Notes: a model not told the origin generated them from the letters alone. A DNA stretch of 64,000 nt from Bartonella phoceensis (GCF_902825145.1 NZ_CADEAD010000001.1:372001-436000), one strand, 5' to 3'; positions 39,643 to 50,422 are shown, numbered from the stretch's first letter. Numbers and translations: made by a program.

Positions 39643-42009
39643 TTATAAATTTGAGTTTATCTTTTTTCCAATGTCTACAATTGTACGCAATGAAAGAGAG
39701 AAATTAAAGTTTTGCAAAGGTGTTTTTTTTCCTGGATCAATAACCTGCTGATAACCGAATGTTAGTCCAAAACATTCATCTGTATAGTTCAAGCTAATTC
39801 CCCGCTTTATAAATGTACCGGATACTAAATCATAACCAGCATTGCTATTAAGAGTCCAATAGTTAGCTAGTTTAATACCAGTTTGAAAAGAAATCTCTTG
39901 TCGATCTTGTGGATATTCATAGTCTGGTTGGCTTGCAATATAGGTATATTGTATAGCCGCCCCAAAATTTTGCCATTTCTGTGATGCTTCAATTTCACTC
40001 CGGCGGATTTTCCCAGTTTTTTTATCAAAACGCCCACGTGTTTCTAGGGAAAAACCACTTTTATAGTTTGCACCAAACATTGCAACATAGTCTGAACGTG
40101 TTGCCTCTAAGCTGGAATGAATGCCTGTATTAACAAAATCCTTCTCTGCAAAAGAATTTTTTCCTGCAAGATGAAAAGATTGTCCAACAAGACCATAAAA
40201 AGACCAATCATTGTTAAAATTACCAGAGTATCTTAAACCTATATTGGCTCTTGTTCCTCCTTCTACACGATCATAACCAGAAAACTTATCACGTTGAAAA
40301 AGGGTAGTTGCATCGAATACAAAGCTTTGTGCATCTTCATTGGGGATTTGTCCGATATATGGTTCATTATTGCGTATAAAAATTTGTGCAGTTGATTCTA
40401 TAATATGCGTGGAATTTTGTAATGTAATAAGGAAGGGGTAGCGTAATTCTAGGCCAGCAGTTGCCATGCCACGAAGTGCTGAGTTACGAAGAGTGGATAA
40501 GGAATCATTCGCTATTAAAGCAGTATTGTTTTCATGTACATTTGTTGTAATGATATCAGCACGTAAAGAGAGAAGAGGGGTTAATATAAGTCCGTTGCGC
40601 ATGTTAAAGCGCTTTTTCCATTCAAGCTCATTTGTTAAACGAAAACTGTTTCCAGCAATACCAGAAAGTCTAGCTGTGCTGAGGGGATTCCCGTTCCAGT
40701 CAGTAGAACTAAAGTCGGCATGACGGCGATAGATTGACTGCATATTGCTGTGAAAAGTGAGTTTTCCATTGTAAATTGGTTGATCTGGTGTAAGAAAATA
40801 ATCGATGCGAGGAAGGACCCACGCTTGTCGAGAGTGACGTTCATGGGGATTATTCAAGATTAAATCTTGAACTTTGAAATGGTAAAAACGCATATCAAAG
40901 TAGTTTTTTCCTGTAAGACCATTTAAATAAAGCTGAGAGAGTTGTGTAAGATTGTTATAGTTTTCAAGTTTATAAGCACGACTAAAATGTCTATCTGATT
41001 GTGCGAGAACATCCCATCCATAGGTCCAGCGTGAATTAATACGAAAATCACCCTTTGTTGCGAGCATATAACGGTTTTTATGTTGTGCATCAATTGTATC
41101 ATTGTGAAAGCTATCTGGCTTCATTTGATATATATGCGCAAAGCGAATATTGTAATTACCTGTTTTAAAACGTTGGCGCCATTCACCTTCGGTTAAAAGC
41201 CCTTGTTTTGTATAGACAGTAGAAGAAAGTGTAAAATCATAATGAGGTGCGAGATTCCAGAAATAGGAATTTTTTATACCCATACCGAGATAATCGGCAT
41301 AATAAAAATGAGGGGCAAGGAGACCGCTAGCACGCTTCACAGTGGGATCATTAATCTCAAAAGTTGGAAATTGTAGAATCGGTGCACCAAAAATTTCAAA
41401 ACGGCTATTTTCAAATCGAATTTTTTTGGTAACGCTATTCCATATAATCTTTCTTGCTTTGATTTTCCACAAAACCTCTTTATCTGGTTTATAAGTGCAA
41501 GGCTCACAGGCTGTATATGTAGCATTGTTAAAGGCTGTTACCCCACTGTTCCTGCGTGTAGCACTTTCTGCTGCAAAATGGACATTACTAGCGGTATCAA
41601 TGCGTAAGGCATTTACGAATCCTTCACCAAAGTCTTTGGTCATATCAATTTGATTGGAATAAATTTTGTTACCGTCTTGTTGAATAACTTCAACATTACC
41701 TTGCGCTATGATCCGTCCTGTTTTTTGATTGTAAGTGACTTTTTGGGCGATAACTTTGTTGCCATCATATTCGATTTGGACATTGCCTTGTGCAGAAACA
41801 GTGTTTTCATCACGGTTATAGATAAGTTCATCGGCGGAGAGTAAGAGAGGGCTTACCGGATTTTGGATACGATTTTGAGTAACAGGATGAGGGCTTTTTG
41901 CGTGTGCTGAACAGGATAAAAACACACCTAAAAAAAAGCCCACGGCACTTTTAAGGGCAAGCACGCTTAATTTTGTGAAAATCACTCTTTTACTTATTAA
42001 TGCTTTCAC
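39643..42009 (-). CDS. lptD: LPS-assembly protein LptD
   Basis: Outer-membrane protein that inserts lipopolysaccharide into the outer leaflet. The signal peptide spans about residues 1-37 (ending SCSAHA); then an OstA/LptA-like domain (LLSADELIYNRDENTVSAQG) and a long beta-barrel region. 788 residues. The start is GTG at 42009, immediately after the lptG stop, with GAGG at good spacing. Cys32 lies in the signal region; CEPC near residue 160 may take part in disulfides. Confidence 0.94.
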   Translation of the reverse strand: MKALISKRVIFTKLSVLALKSAVGFFLGVFLSCSAHAKSPHPVTQNRIQNPVSPLLLSADELIYNRDENTVSAQGNVQIEYDGNKVIAQKVTYNQKTGRIIAQGNVEVIQQDGNKIYSNQIDMTKDFGEGFVNALRIDTASNVHFAAESATRRNSGVTAFNNATYTACEPCTYKPDKEVLWKIKARKIIWNSVTKKIRFENSRFEIFGAPILQFPTFEINDPTVKRASGLLAPHFYYADYLGMGIKNSYFWNLAPHYDFTLSSTVYTKQGLLTEGEWRQRFKTGNYNIRFAHIYQMKPDSFHNDTIDAQHKNRYMLATKGDFRINSRWTYGWDVLAQSDRHFSRAYKLENYNNLTQLSQLYLNGLTGKNYFDMRFYHFKVQDLILNNPHERHSRQAWVLPRIDYFLTPDQPIYNGKLTFHSNMQSIYRRHADFSSTDWNGNPLSTARLSGIAGNSFRLTNELEWKKRFNMRNGLILTPLLSLRADIITTNVHENNTALIANDSLSTLRNSALRGMATAGLELRYPFLITLQNSTHIIESTAQIFIRNNEPYIGQIPNEDAQSFVFDATTLFQRDKFSGYDRVEGGTRANIGLRYSGNFNNDWSFYGLVGQSFHLAGKNSFAEKDFVNTGIHSSLEATRSDYVAMFGANYKSGFSLETRGRFDKKTGKIRRSEIEASQKWQNFGAAIQYTYIASQPDYEYPQDRQEISFQTGIKLANYWTLNSNAGYDLVSGTFIKRGISLNYTDECFGLTFGYQQVIDPGKKTPLQNFNFSLSLRTIVDIGKKINSNL

Positions 42010-43101
42010 TTAACCATCCTCTTTATGAAGTAAAAAAGAGATTCCTAAAAATAATGCAATAACAACTGGTATCCAAGCTGCAATAATTGGTGGAATATAT
42101 CCCACATTACCAAAAGCTTGAACGAGTACGGAAATAACATAAAGCATGAATCCAGCCAGTACGCCTCCAAGAATCAATGTTCCAGATTGTTCAAAGCGTG
42201 TAAAGGTTAAAGATACAGTTGCTGCAATGAGAGTCATTGCTACAAGCAATGCAGGTAATGCAATCAAAGATTGTAAATACATATCAAAATTATTGGCAGA
42301 GTAACCAAAGGAACGTGCGATCATAATTTTTTTTGGCAATTGGTAAAATGGGATAGTCGCTGGATTCACTAAACGTTCAGTTAAAAATTCAGGTTTTATA
42401 TTGGTTTTTATTTCAAATGTATTAAATTTTTTCGGAGGATATCCTATTTTATAAATTGTTCCATCTGTTAGCAGCCAAGCACCGTTTGTTAATGTTGCTT
42501 TTTTTGTATTAATCCAATTTTTAACCGTAGCATTATCGTTGTATTGTACAAAGGTTGCATCGATAAGAGAAAGTCCTTGGTCGGTGATAGATTTAGCACC
42601 AATAGTTGTTCTACCTAAATTTGTACGTTGCGTTAACCATGGGATACGCGTATTATGAAGAGATGTCAGTACATTATTACTACGCCACTCAGTCATCATT
42701 TTTTCTGCTTGAGAAAATCCCCATGCTGCAAGTGGATTAATAAGAAAAATTGAACATAACCCAAAAAGAAAAGCTCCAAAACAAGCAGGCATAAGAAATT
42801 GCCATGCAGAAATACCAATTGAGCGAGTCACAACAAGCTCAAATTTTCTATTAAGCAAGATCAGCATTACCATCGCAGAAAAGAGTGCAATAAAGGGAAT
42901 GAGTTGTTGGATGATAAAAGGGATGCGTAAAACAGAGATAAAAAAGGCATCTTTTGCTGTATAACGGGGAAGGTTAGATAGCCGACCAGAGTTTTCTGTA
43001 AAGTCGATCAAAAAAGCAAGAATCAAAATTCCTCCAAAAAAATAACAAGTTATTTTTAAATAACGTATAAAAAAATACCGTCCAAGCGTCCACCCAATCA
43101 T
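42010..43101 (-). CDS. lptG: LPS export ABC transporter permease LptG
   Basis: Inner-membrane permease of the LptB2FG complex that extracts lipopolysaccharide. The YjgP/YjgQ family pattern is clear: an N-terminal membrane helix (about 12-33), helices near 60-85 and 100-125, a periplasmic beta-rich domain in the middle and three C-terminal helices. 363 residues. Overlaps lptF by 4 bases (ATGA) and touches lptD, indicating one operon. Confidence 0.93.
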   Translation of the reverse strand: MIGWTLGRYFFIRYLKITCYFFGGILILAFLIDFTENSGRLSNLPRYTAKDAFFISVLRIPFIIQQLIPFIALFSAMVMLILLNRKFELVVTRSIGISAWQFLMPACFGAFLFGLCSIFLINPLAAWGFSQAEKMMTEWRSNNVLTSLHNTRIPWLTQRTNLGRTTIGAKSITDQGLSLIDATFVQYNDNATVKNWINTKKATLTNGAWLLTDGTIYKIGYPPKKFNTFEIKTNIKPEFLTERLVNPATIPFYQLPKKIMIARSFGYSANNFDMYLQSLIALPALLVAMTLIAATVSLTFTRFEQSGTLILGGVLAGFMLYVISVLVQAFGNVGYIPPIIAAWIPVVIALFLGISFLLHKEDG

Positions 43102-44288
43102 GATACCTTATCCGAGGGATATTGAGATTTTCGATGTTCAAATTTTCTGATCAATTTTTGAAAAGCTATTTGAATAACTTCATTAAGTTTTACGGGGATA
43201 CCGATTTGATGATTTGTTAAAAGCATGAAAAAAATCAGAATACTCATACCTATAGGGGTAATATAAAGAAGAGGAATGTATGCAATATCACTTTTTGCTT
43301 TTTCAGCGAAAAAATATCCTATCCAATATACCAGTAAAGAAAAGGCAATTGCAGAAAAGTTCGCAGAGTTGCGTGCTTGTCGATATGAGCGTGTATCTCC
43401 TGCTGCTGCTAATGCAATTAATGAAAAAACAATTGGATAGAGCCACTCGGTAAGCCTGCGATGAAACTCAGCTTTATATTGGAGAGGTTTTCTCTGATAG
43501 TAAGAGTCCTTTGGATCAGGGTTTAGCAAATAAGAAAGCGGGCGATCTTTTGGGTAAAATGTTGGTGTTTTATCATTGGGGATGAATTCACCTAGACTAA
43601 AAGTATATGAGCTGAATTGCACGATTGAAATGCTGTCATTTTGATGGTTGATTCTTTCTATTTCTCCGTTGTTAAGGATGAGAAAATTGCCGTTTTTATT
43701 GCTTACAACTGATGCGTCTGTTGCATAATAAAAAAGATCAGTTTTAGGATCACGCTGATCGGCAATGAAAAGACGCCCAAGTGTTCCATTTGGATTGCGT
43801 TCACCAATTTCTATATAAAGATTATTGGCTAGTTTTTGGAAGCTACCTTCACTAATAAAAAGATTAATAAGATCAAAATGGGCACTTGCAAGCATTTGTC
43901 GCATATTAAGACGCGCTTGAGGGACAACAAAGTTAGCTATAGAAAAGGAAGCGCACGATGCTACAATAGCGAGAAGAAGAACAGGTTTCCAAACAGTACT
44001 TTTGGGAAAACCTGAGGCACTGATGATTGCGAGCTCTGAGTCTTTATTCATTGCCGAAAGAGTGCTCGTAATTGCAATCACTAATGCAAATGGAATGACA
44101 AGAAAAATAACAGATGGAATCAATGAGAGTGAAAATTGCAAGACTGTTAGGAGTGTTTGTTTGCTTGTTGTGAGAAAGTTTATCCTTGCAAGAATTTGTA
44201 CTGTCCAACTAATACTGATTGCTGCAATCATGACAGCACTAAATAGGGTAAGAACACGTTTCAGAATGTAGAACTCAATAATACGCAT
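43098..44288 (-). CDS. lptF: LPS export ABC transporter permease LptF
   Basis: Partner permease of LptG. Starts MRIIEFYILKRVLTLFSAV; hydrophobic segments near residues 12-30, 50-75, 100-120 and three toward the C-terminus; a periplasmic domain lies between. The segment LALVIAITSTLSAMNKDSE is typical of the family. 396 residues. First gene of the lptFGD-surA-pdxA-rsmA run, so the promoter should lie in 44289-44687. Confidence 0.92.
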   Translation of the reverse strand: MRIIEFYILKRVLTLFSAVMIAAISISWTVQILARINFLTTSKQTLLTVLQFSLSLIPSVIFLVIPFALVIAITSTLSAMNKDSELAIISASGFPKSTVWKPVLLLAIVASCASFSIANFVVPQARLNMRQMLASAHFDLINLFISEGSFQKLANNLYIEIGERNPNGTLGRLFIADQRDPKTDLFYYATDASVVSNKNGNFLILNNGEIERINHQNDSISIVQFSSYTFSLGEFIPNDKTPTFYPKDRPLSYLLNPDPKDSYYQRKPLQYKAEFHRRLTEWLYPIVFSLIALAAAGDTRSYRQARNSANFSAIAFSLLVYWIGYFFAEKAKSDIAYIPLLYITPIGMSILIFFMLLTNHQIGIPVKLNEVIQIAFQKLIRKFEHRKSQYPSDKVS

Positions 44289-44687
44289 TAGATTGGATAA
44301 CGTCCTCAGTTTTTAACTAAAAAGTAGATATTCTACATTGCCTTGAATGAAAAATATAATCAAACTTAAAAAAAATGTCTTTACATCTATTGCACATTTT
44401 TACCAAATAAATAGTGTAAGGTATTCGTAAGTTTTAATCCATTCTATCATATATTTTATTTTTGATAGTAGAAAAGCTCGAAAACGAACTAGGATGAACC
44501 TTTTTATTAACTTAAAAAATGATAACGTGTCTTTTTTTTCTTTAAGACACATGAAAACAACGATAGAATACACGATCTCAAAGAGAGGAAGTATTGTATT
44601 TTTAATCAGTTTCTTTTGTGCTGGAGAGAATAGAAATTTTTTCAGAAAGATGTTGACTTTTTATAAATGGTGATGAGGTTTTGGAAA
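44289..44687. other. Intergenic region between divergent lptF and holC
   Basis: 399 AT-rich bases. No gene seen. In related alphaproteobacteria a leucyl aminopeptidase gene (pepA) often precedes holC; I found no trace of it. GAGG at 44675-44678 serves holC. Confidence 0.5.
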
Positions 44688-45134
44688 ATGGATGTTCTGT
44701 TCTATCATTTAACACAGTCAACGCTGGGAGATATTTTACCAACGCTTGTGGAGCGTGCAGTAGATCGTTTTGGTAAAGTGACAATACAATTTGTGAGTAA
44801 AGAACAGCGCGATGCTATGGATACGCGTTTATGGGTTTATGCTGATGAAGCGTTTATTGGGCATGGAACTGACTGTGATCAATATCCAAACTTTCAGCCT
44901 GTCTTTCTGACCACAGGACAGGAAAATCCGAATGATTCAAAGATACGTTTTCTTATAGAAGGAGCTGTTTGTGTGGATGTTGATGTTTATCAGCGGCTTG
45001 TAGTGATATTTGATGGTCGAAATGGTGAACAGTTAGATCTTGTTCGTGCACAGTGGAAAAAATATAAAATGGAAAATCGTAATTTAACTTATTGGCAACA
45101 GACTGAAGATCGCTGTTGGGAAAAACAGGCTTGA
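44688..45134 (+). CDS. holC: DNA polymerase III subunit chi
   Basis: Clamp-loader accessory protein that contacts SSB. The sequence MDVLFYHLTQSTLGDILPTL, DTRLWVYADEAFIGHG and FLTTGQENPNDSKIRFL is typical of HolC. I chose the ATG at 44688 (148 residues) with GAGG 9 bases upstream, over an in-frame ATG at 44667. The stop overlaps the next start by one base (TGATG). Confidence 0.92.
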   Translation: MDVLFYHLTQSTLGDILPTLVERAVDRFGKVTIQFVSKEQRDAMDTRLWVYADEAFIGHGTDCDQYPNFQPVFLTTGQENPNDSKIRFLIEGAVCVDVDVYQRLVVIFDGRNGEQLDLVRAQWKKYKMENRNLTYWQQTEDRCWEKQA

Positions 45135-45310
45135 TGCGTGTAGCATCTATTATTTTGATTTTCATAGGATTGATAGTAATAATGAATCAGACACTCCTTA
45201 TTGCAGAAGGATCAGTGGGAGGCCGTTGGGTTATTGTTATTTTTCTTCTTGAAGTACTAAAGATGTGGCTTAAAATCAAAAAAATAAATAGCAATGACGA
45301 TGAACATTGA
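45134..45310 (+). CDS. Small hypothetical membrane protein
   Basis: 58-residue protein of unknown function. A hydrophobic N-terminal segment (MRVASIILIFIGLIVIMNQT) and a second hydrophobic stretch (RWVIVIFLLEVLKMWL) suggest two membrane passes, then a short polar tail. The ATG at 45134 overlaps the holC stop, implying translational coupling. No family recognised. Confidence 0.6.
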   Translation: MRVASIILIFIGLIVIMNQTLLIAEGSVGGRWVIVIFLLEVLKMWLKIKKINSNDDEH

Positions 45311-45563
45311 TCGAATTTTGCTTGTTTTATGGGCTGTAATGTTAGCGTTTTTTTGTGTTTCGTGGTTGGGGACGACGCATATCCTATCGCAAATATTTCC
45401 TATAGTTTATATTGGGAATATAGCGGATGTTTTATTTTTTTTTCTGAGTGTACTGTTTGCTGGAATACTGTGGTGGAGTGTACCACAACCAATGTCTTTA
45501 AAAATGAAAATGGCGGCATTTCTGCCGCCAGCATTCATTTTATTATGCTTCATTTTGCTCTAG
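45294..45563 (+). CDS. Small hypothetical membrane protein, end overlapping a terminator
   Basis: 89-residue protein of unknown function with three hydrophobic segments (about 6-27, 40-62, 72-89). Overlaps the preceding small gene by 17 bases; ATG at 45300 is an alternative start. Its last codons include a strong hairpin (45511-45530) that probably terminates the convergent transporter gene, and its stop overlaps that gene's 3' end by four bases. No family recognised. Confidence 0.55.
   Translation: MTMNIDRILLVLWAVMLAFFCVSWLGTTHILSQIFPIVYIGNIADVLFFFLSVLFAGILWWSVPQPMSLKMKMAAFLPPAFILLCFILL
45511..45530 (-). terminator. Terminator of the MFS transporter gene, inside a convergent ORF
   Basis: TGGCGGCA at 45511-45518 and TGCCGCCA at 45523-45530 form an 8-bp GC-rich stem with loop TTTC. 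On the minus strand the hairpin is followed by TTTTCATTTTT, the shape of a rho-independent terminator, 30 bases past the transporter stop. It lies within the coding frame of the plus-strand 89-residue ORF. Confidence 0.7.
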
Positions 45564-46849
45564 CTGGATATTTCATCATCTTTAAATCCGACAAAACAAA
45601 GCAATGAAATGAAAGAAGAAAGAAGTAAATAATAACCGATATAAGAAGAATCAAAATGTTGCACCAAGTATTCTGCAATATAAGGTGCGAAAGAACCTCC
45701 AACAATACCGGATAAATTGAAGGTTACAGAGGCACCTGTGTACCGAATTTCTGTTGGGTATGGTGAAGCCAAAACAGCACCAAGCGGGCTATATACCATT
45801 CCCATGATTGATAGGCCAATAGTAGACATTGCAAGGATTCCTAAGATTCCAGAGTTTAAGAAATAAGGAACTGCGAAAGAATAAATACCAAGGATAACTG
45901 TAACCCAGATCATCAAAGTTCTACGTCTAACACGATCAGCGATTTTTCCAGTGAGAACAGTAAAAATTGCGCAGAAAACAGCACCGATAATCTCTACTTC
46001 AAGAGCTTGGTAAAATGGTAATTGTAAATGGTTTGTTGCATAGCTTAACAAATAAGCACTCACCAAGTAAAATAGCACAAACGTTGCCATACCACAAAAC
46101 GTGCCAAGAAATAGAATCCTTGGATATTTTAAAAAAACATCTATTATAGGAGCTTTGACACGTTCTTTACGTTCAAGAGTCTTTTTGAATGCGACTGTTT
46201 CGTTTATTGAAAAACGAACCCATAACCCAATAATCATAAAAATCACTGAAACAATGAAAGGAATACGCCATCCCCATGCTAAAAGCTCATCATGATCAAG
46301 AAAGTGCAACATGCCTAAATAAACAGCAATAGACGAAAACAAGCCAAATGGAACACCTAATTGAGGAAACATCGCATACCAGCCACGCTTTTCCGGAGGG
46401 GCATTTTCTGTTGCGAGAAGAACAGCTCCCGCCCATTCACCCCCTAATCCCATACCTTGTCCTATACGGCATAGCGTTAAAAAGAAAGGTGCCCACCACC
46501 CTGCGGTTTCATAGGTAGGAAGGAAACCAATAACAGCTGTTGACAAACCCATAGTCAGAAGAGCAGCGATAAGTGTCGCTTTACGTCCAATTTTATCTCC
46601 AAAATGCCCAAAAACAACTGATCCTAAGGGACGAGAAAAAAAAGCCGCCCCGAAGATTAGGAAGGATTGTAAAATAGCAAGCTGGTCATTTTGTGCTGGA
46701 AAAAATACATGAGGGAATATGAGGGCTGCGGCAGTCCCAAAGACATAAAAATCAAAGTATTCAATCGTTGGTCCAATAAGGCTTGCAAATAAAATACGAC
46801 GAGGAGAATTTTTTTTGCTTATACCTTGTATTTCTGAGTTTATAGACAT
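45560..46849 (-). CDS. MFS transporter, ProP/metabolite:H+ symporter type
   Basis: Twelve-helix transporter of the major facilitator superfamily. The N-terminus IGPTIEYFDFYVFGTAAAL is typical of the metabolite-H+ symporter branch (ProP, KgtP, ShiA), followed by FFSRPLGSVVFGHFGDKIGRK (the loop 2-3 motif) and RIGQGMGLGGEWAGAVL. I chose the ATG at 46849 (429 residues), with AAAGGGAC about 9 bases upstream, over an in-frame ATG at 46879. Substrate (proline/betaine or a dicarboxylate) cannot be set from sequence. Confidence 0.88.
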   Translation of the reverse strand: MSINSEIQGISKKNSPRRILFASLIGPTIEYFDFYVFGTAAALIFPHVFFPAQNDQLAILQSFLIFGAAFFSRPLGSVVFGHFGDKIGRKATLIAALLTMGLSTAVIGFLPTYETAGWWAPFFLTLCRIGQGMGLGGEWAGAVLLATENAPPEKRGWYAMFPQLGVPFGLFSSIAVYLGMLHFLDHDELLAWGWRIPFIVSVIFMIIGLWVRFSINETVAFKKTLERKERVKAPIIDVFLKYPRILFLGTFCGMATFVLFYLVSAYLLSYATNHLQLPFYQALEVEIIGAVFCAIFTVLTGKIADRVRRRTLMIWVTVILGIYSFAVPYFLNSGILGILAMSTIGLSIMGMVYSPLGAVLASPYPTEIRYTGASVTFNLSGIVGGSFAPYIAEYLVQHFDSSYIGYYLLLSSFISLLCFVGFKDDEISS

Positions 46850-47468
46850 GAATAGAATGTCCCTTTCAGTATATGACAAATGAAATTATGAAAATGATTT
46901 CTCACAATTACAAACAATTACAAAAATTTCAAGACAGTGTCGAATCGACATTACTTATGCTTCTAATGCATAAAAGCAACAAATACAGCATAAGATATGG
47001 ACAATTGTCTAGTAGATGCAACAAAACTAACTACAACAAAAACACCATTCTAAATGCCATAATTTAAAATACCATAAAAAATAAAAATATATTTCTATAA
47101 ATAATATCATCTCTTTAATTTTGTATTGTTGTTTCTCTTAAGATACGACACTACCCTAGTCTGTTTATGGATAAATTTGTTTTTTTTTAGATTTAGTGTT
47201 CAGTTTCTCAAAAATATCCAAAAAATCTTTTTCTGGATGCAATTAAAACACTTTTAAAGTGTATCAATGAAATTATTTACAACTTTTAATTATAAATAAG
47301 TTTATTGATATCCACTGTAATATTTGATTAGTTAGATTTTAGTGTACGGACTGCTTCCTATATGATGATGTGTCATATTGAGAAACATGAAATGAGGCAG
47401 CTACATCGTAGTATTTTTATATATACATTTTCTAAATGCATGGAATTTTTTATTTGAAATTATAAAGT
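46850..47468. other. AT-rich region between transporter and autotransporter pseudogene
   Basis: 619 very AT-rich bases with no gene recognised. It should hold the transporter promoter at its left end and possibly the relic upstream region of the decayed autotransporter. No insertion-sequence ends seen. Confidence 0.5.
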
Positions 47469-50161
47469 ATGGGTAATGCAACGCAAATTAAAGTTAAATT
47501 TGGAAGCATTGATGGTTATCGTTTCTTTGTAAAGATTGTAAGTGCAGCTGGAGTAGCTGCGCCGGAGAAGAAACCATTAATATCAATAGGCATCAGTGAA
47601 CATCTAGAAGAAACGAAAAAATTGTTATCAGAAATGAAGGGATTAAAAGAAAAAAGAGGGAGATCAATAACGAACCCAATAAGTTATGATAATATTGTAG
47701 GCTTATATTACCGACCATAATTCTGAAGGATTTGGTGAAAAAGTAAATAGTTTCAACTACAAGAACGCAGTATATTCCATTAATAATACGGTTCAAGAAG
47801 GGGGAAGTTCTATATTAGTGAGGTGCGTCTCGGTAGGGATACGGCAATTGAAAGCGGTGGTATTGAGTTTGATAAAAGTATGAGCATGGCATAACGTGCC
47901 GTTATTAAGGAAAGTAGGAAATAATTGTTGGTGAGAAGACAGTTGCGGAAGGTGCCAGAATCTATGGTGGTGAGCAGCTTGTTTTCGAAGGTAGTTGTGT
48001 GAACGGTGGAATTGTGGAGAGCAACGCTTAAACAGCAGAATTTATGGTCAAGGTGGAACACTAGGATTGCAGAGTGTGTATGATGATGGAATGATTGTAG
48101 GAGTGAATTATGAAAAGGGGGCTATAAAATCCTTACTAAATGGTTGGCAAAAGATGATAATTTTGCACAAAAGGGTATTTTTTAGCAGTTAATGCTGAAG
48201 TTTTCGCAGGTATGAGCAAGAGGAACGGCAGATATTGTTACTTTATACCGTCATACTGCTCAAGAAGTTCATGATGGTGGAGTTGTAAAAAAATCTAACA
48301 ATTAACAGAGGAAGCTAATTCATGATTTTGGACAGCCTTATCTTTACGCTGGAGATGATAGTTTTTATACTGAATATAAAAATCATCGAACTATAGCAAA
48401 AAGGTATCAATTTAAAAAGGGCAAATAACAAATTATACTCTATGTCTAATGGATATGGAAACACAGGGGCTTACATTAGGAAATTAAGCGGTGTAGGAAA
48501 TATTATTTTTATTCCTAAAAGATCTAAACTATATGATTCTCAGCTTTATGTTGATGATCTATTTTACAGTATATATTTCGATTTTAATGTCGTTCTTGCA
48601 GGAAAAGATGGTGGTTATCTCTTTCATTAATGAGGGAGGAACTCATACAACAAGTGTTGTAGATTCTGCTATTGGAATTGTTTGTCCTTCTTCAGCAGAA
48701 TTTGGTTTAAGTGTTGAACAAAGTGGAGAAACACATTTTATACTGAGAAGCTTTTCTGGTACAAATGTTAAAGCTTATTGATGGCGGAATCTGTACATAT
48801 TGGTTTAAAACAGAGAAATGGTGAGGATAGGGTTAAAGAAATTAGTGTTTATCTCCAGTATTTATTGATAATTTTCCATTTGTTAATGGCTTACTATATA
48901 GTAGAGGTAGGTCGTCACAGCATTTAAATCAAAATCAATCGGTGTCTTTTCTTTCAAATCTTACAAATCCCAGAGATGCGGTGAAGAAGGCTTCACGCTT
49001 GAACATTAGCTATTTGTATTCGAGGCGTAGTATCAATCTCGTATGCCTTCAGCTGCTTTATCTCTGAAAGATCAGGTATCAAGTTCGGGTAGTCAAGTTC
49101 ATTTTTCTGACGAGCAACAGCAGCTTGTTATTTTTGCAGATACTTCATTGATAGTCGATAAAATGATTGTGCACTTAAGCGATCAAGACCAACTTTTTCT
49201 CCAATCCCGTAAGCAAATATCAGTTTCTCAATTTTTTGACTACTTTCCTCTGCGGATGCGGTGTTGTATTATGACTGTAACGCCTGGGCTTATTTTTCAT
49301 CATGAACTACGGGTTTGTACAGACTAGGAGAGGAATTTTAGGTAGAAGTAAGAAAAATGCAGTTTTCTAGACATATACGATTAAAAGTAAAGAAAACATT
49401 GCTACAGGTCAGGAAGCTTTTAAACTTGAGTAGGCGAGTATAGTCATAAGTATCAATAGTTTAAATGAGCTGGTGAACGGAGATGTTTGTATTAGGTAAT
49501 TTTGGCAATTATAATCAAGTACGCGTCGCGTTGCACAGACATGAGGCGATGTCAGTGGTATAAATACTTAATAATGTTGAAGTTATACGGCTTATTTTGA
49601 TTATAATGGATGGTATCTAGATGATATTTTAAAATACAATCATTATCAAAATACTCTGAATACTGTTTCTATGAATGGTTTAACGATTGAAGAAAATGAT
49701 AATCACTGGTTGGTAGGGTGGTTATTTGAAGCTAGTGGTTATTTCACTAAGATGTCTCAGAGCAAGTTGAGTGCAGCTTTATGGGCAATTCATGTGGTTG
49801 CAAGTTGAAGTAAAAAATAAAACTTTATAATGAAATGGTAAGTGATATAAATCCCTTCACATCCTTATGCGGTGAGGTTTGTTTATCATTAGGGTATAAA
49901 TTCAGATCGGAGATGCTTTCCTTATCTCTGGTTTATGTTACGGCAGCATGATTGCGTGAGAATAAAGAGGACAACTACACAATGATTAATCACTTGCATC
50001 AATTTTCCACTGGCCTATCAGGGAATGCAGGTAAGATAGGGGTTGGTTTGAGCAGTTTAGTTCGTGACGGACTAAAATTTTATGCGGAGGCACATTATGT
50101 CAAAAGGCATAAGACAAAGCAGTTATTGCAAGGCATTTTAGGAATGCACTATAGTTTCTAA
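47469..50161 (+). pseudogene. Decayed AIDA-type autotransporter, sister of the intact gene downstream
   Basis: Remains of a surface autotransporter broken by several frameshifts and in-frame stops. Fragments align in order with the intact gene at 50499: SINNTVQEGG near 47780, IYGGEQLVFEG near 47960, SRIYGQGGTLGLQSVYDDG near 48030, the region 48442-48780 (KLSGVGNIIF, QSGETHF), TPGLIFHHEL near 49285, and the barrel end LSGNAGKIGVGLSSLV to GILGMHYSF at 50158. The first 83 codons (47469-47720) match the intact gene poorly. The beta-barrel is interrupted, so no functional product is expected. The left boundary is approximate. Confidence 0.85.
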
Positions 50162-50416
50162 CTATGTGTTTTTTTGAATTAAATATTTGCATGGTCCGGG
50201 AACAACTTTTGAGGGATTGTTTATATACGGTTTAGAAGAGATCATGTGCTTTGATTGTATAGGGTATTTTTTGTAATTTACTTTTTTATTTGATAAGGCC
50301 TTTCTGAAAGAGTACCGAAATAATAAAGAATTATCGTGTGCTCTCAATTAAAAAGTACTCCAAAGGGTACAAAGAGTAGTTTTCGCAAGAGGGGGAGCGA
50401 TATTGGGAAAAATTGT

Positions 50417-50422
50417 TATAAT
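50417..50422 (+). promoter_or_regulatory. Candidate -10 element of the autotransporter gene
   Basis: A perfect TATAAT at 50417-50422, 77 bases before the chosen start. No good -35 hexamer is visible at the expected distance, so this would be a weak or activated promoter if real. Confidence 0.35.
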
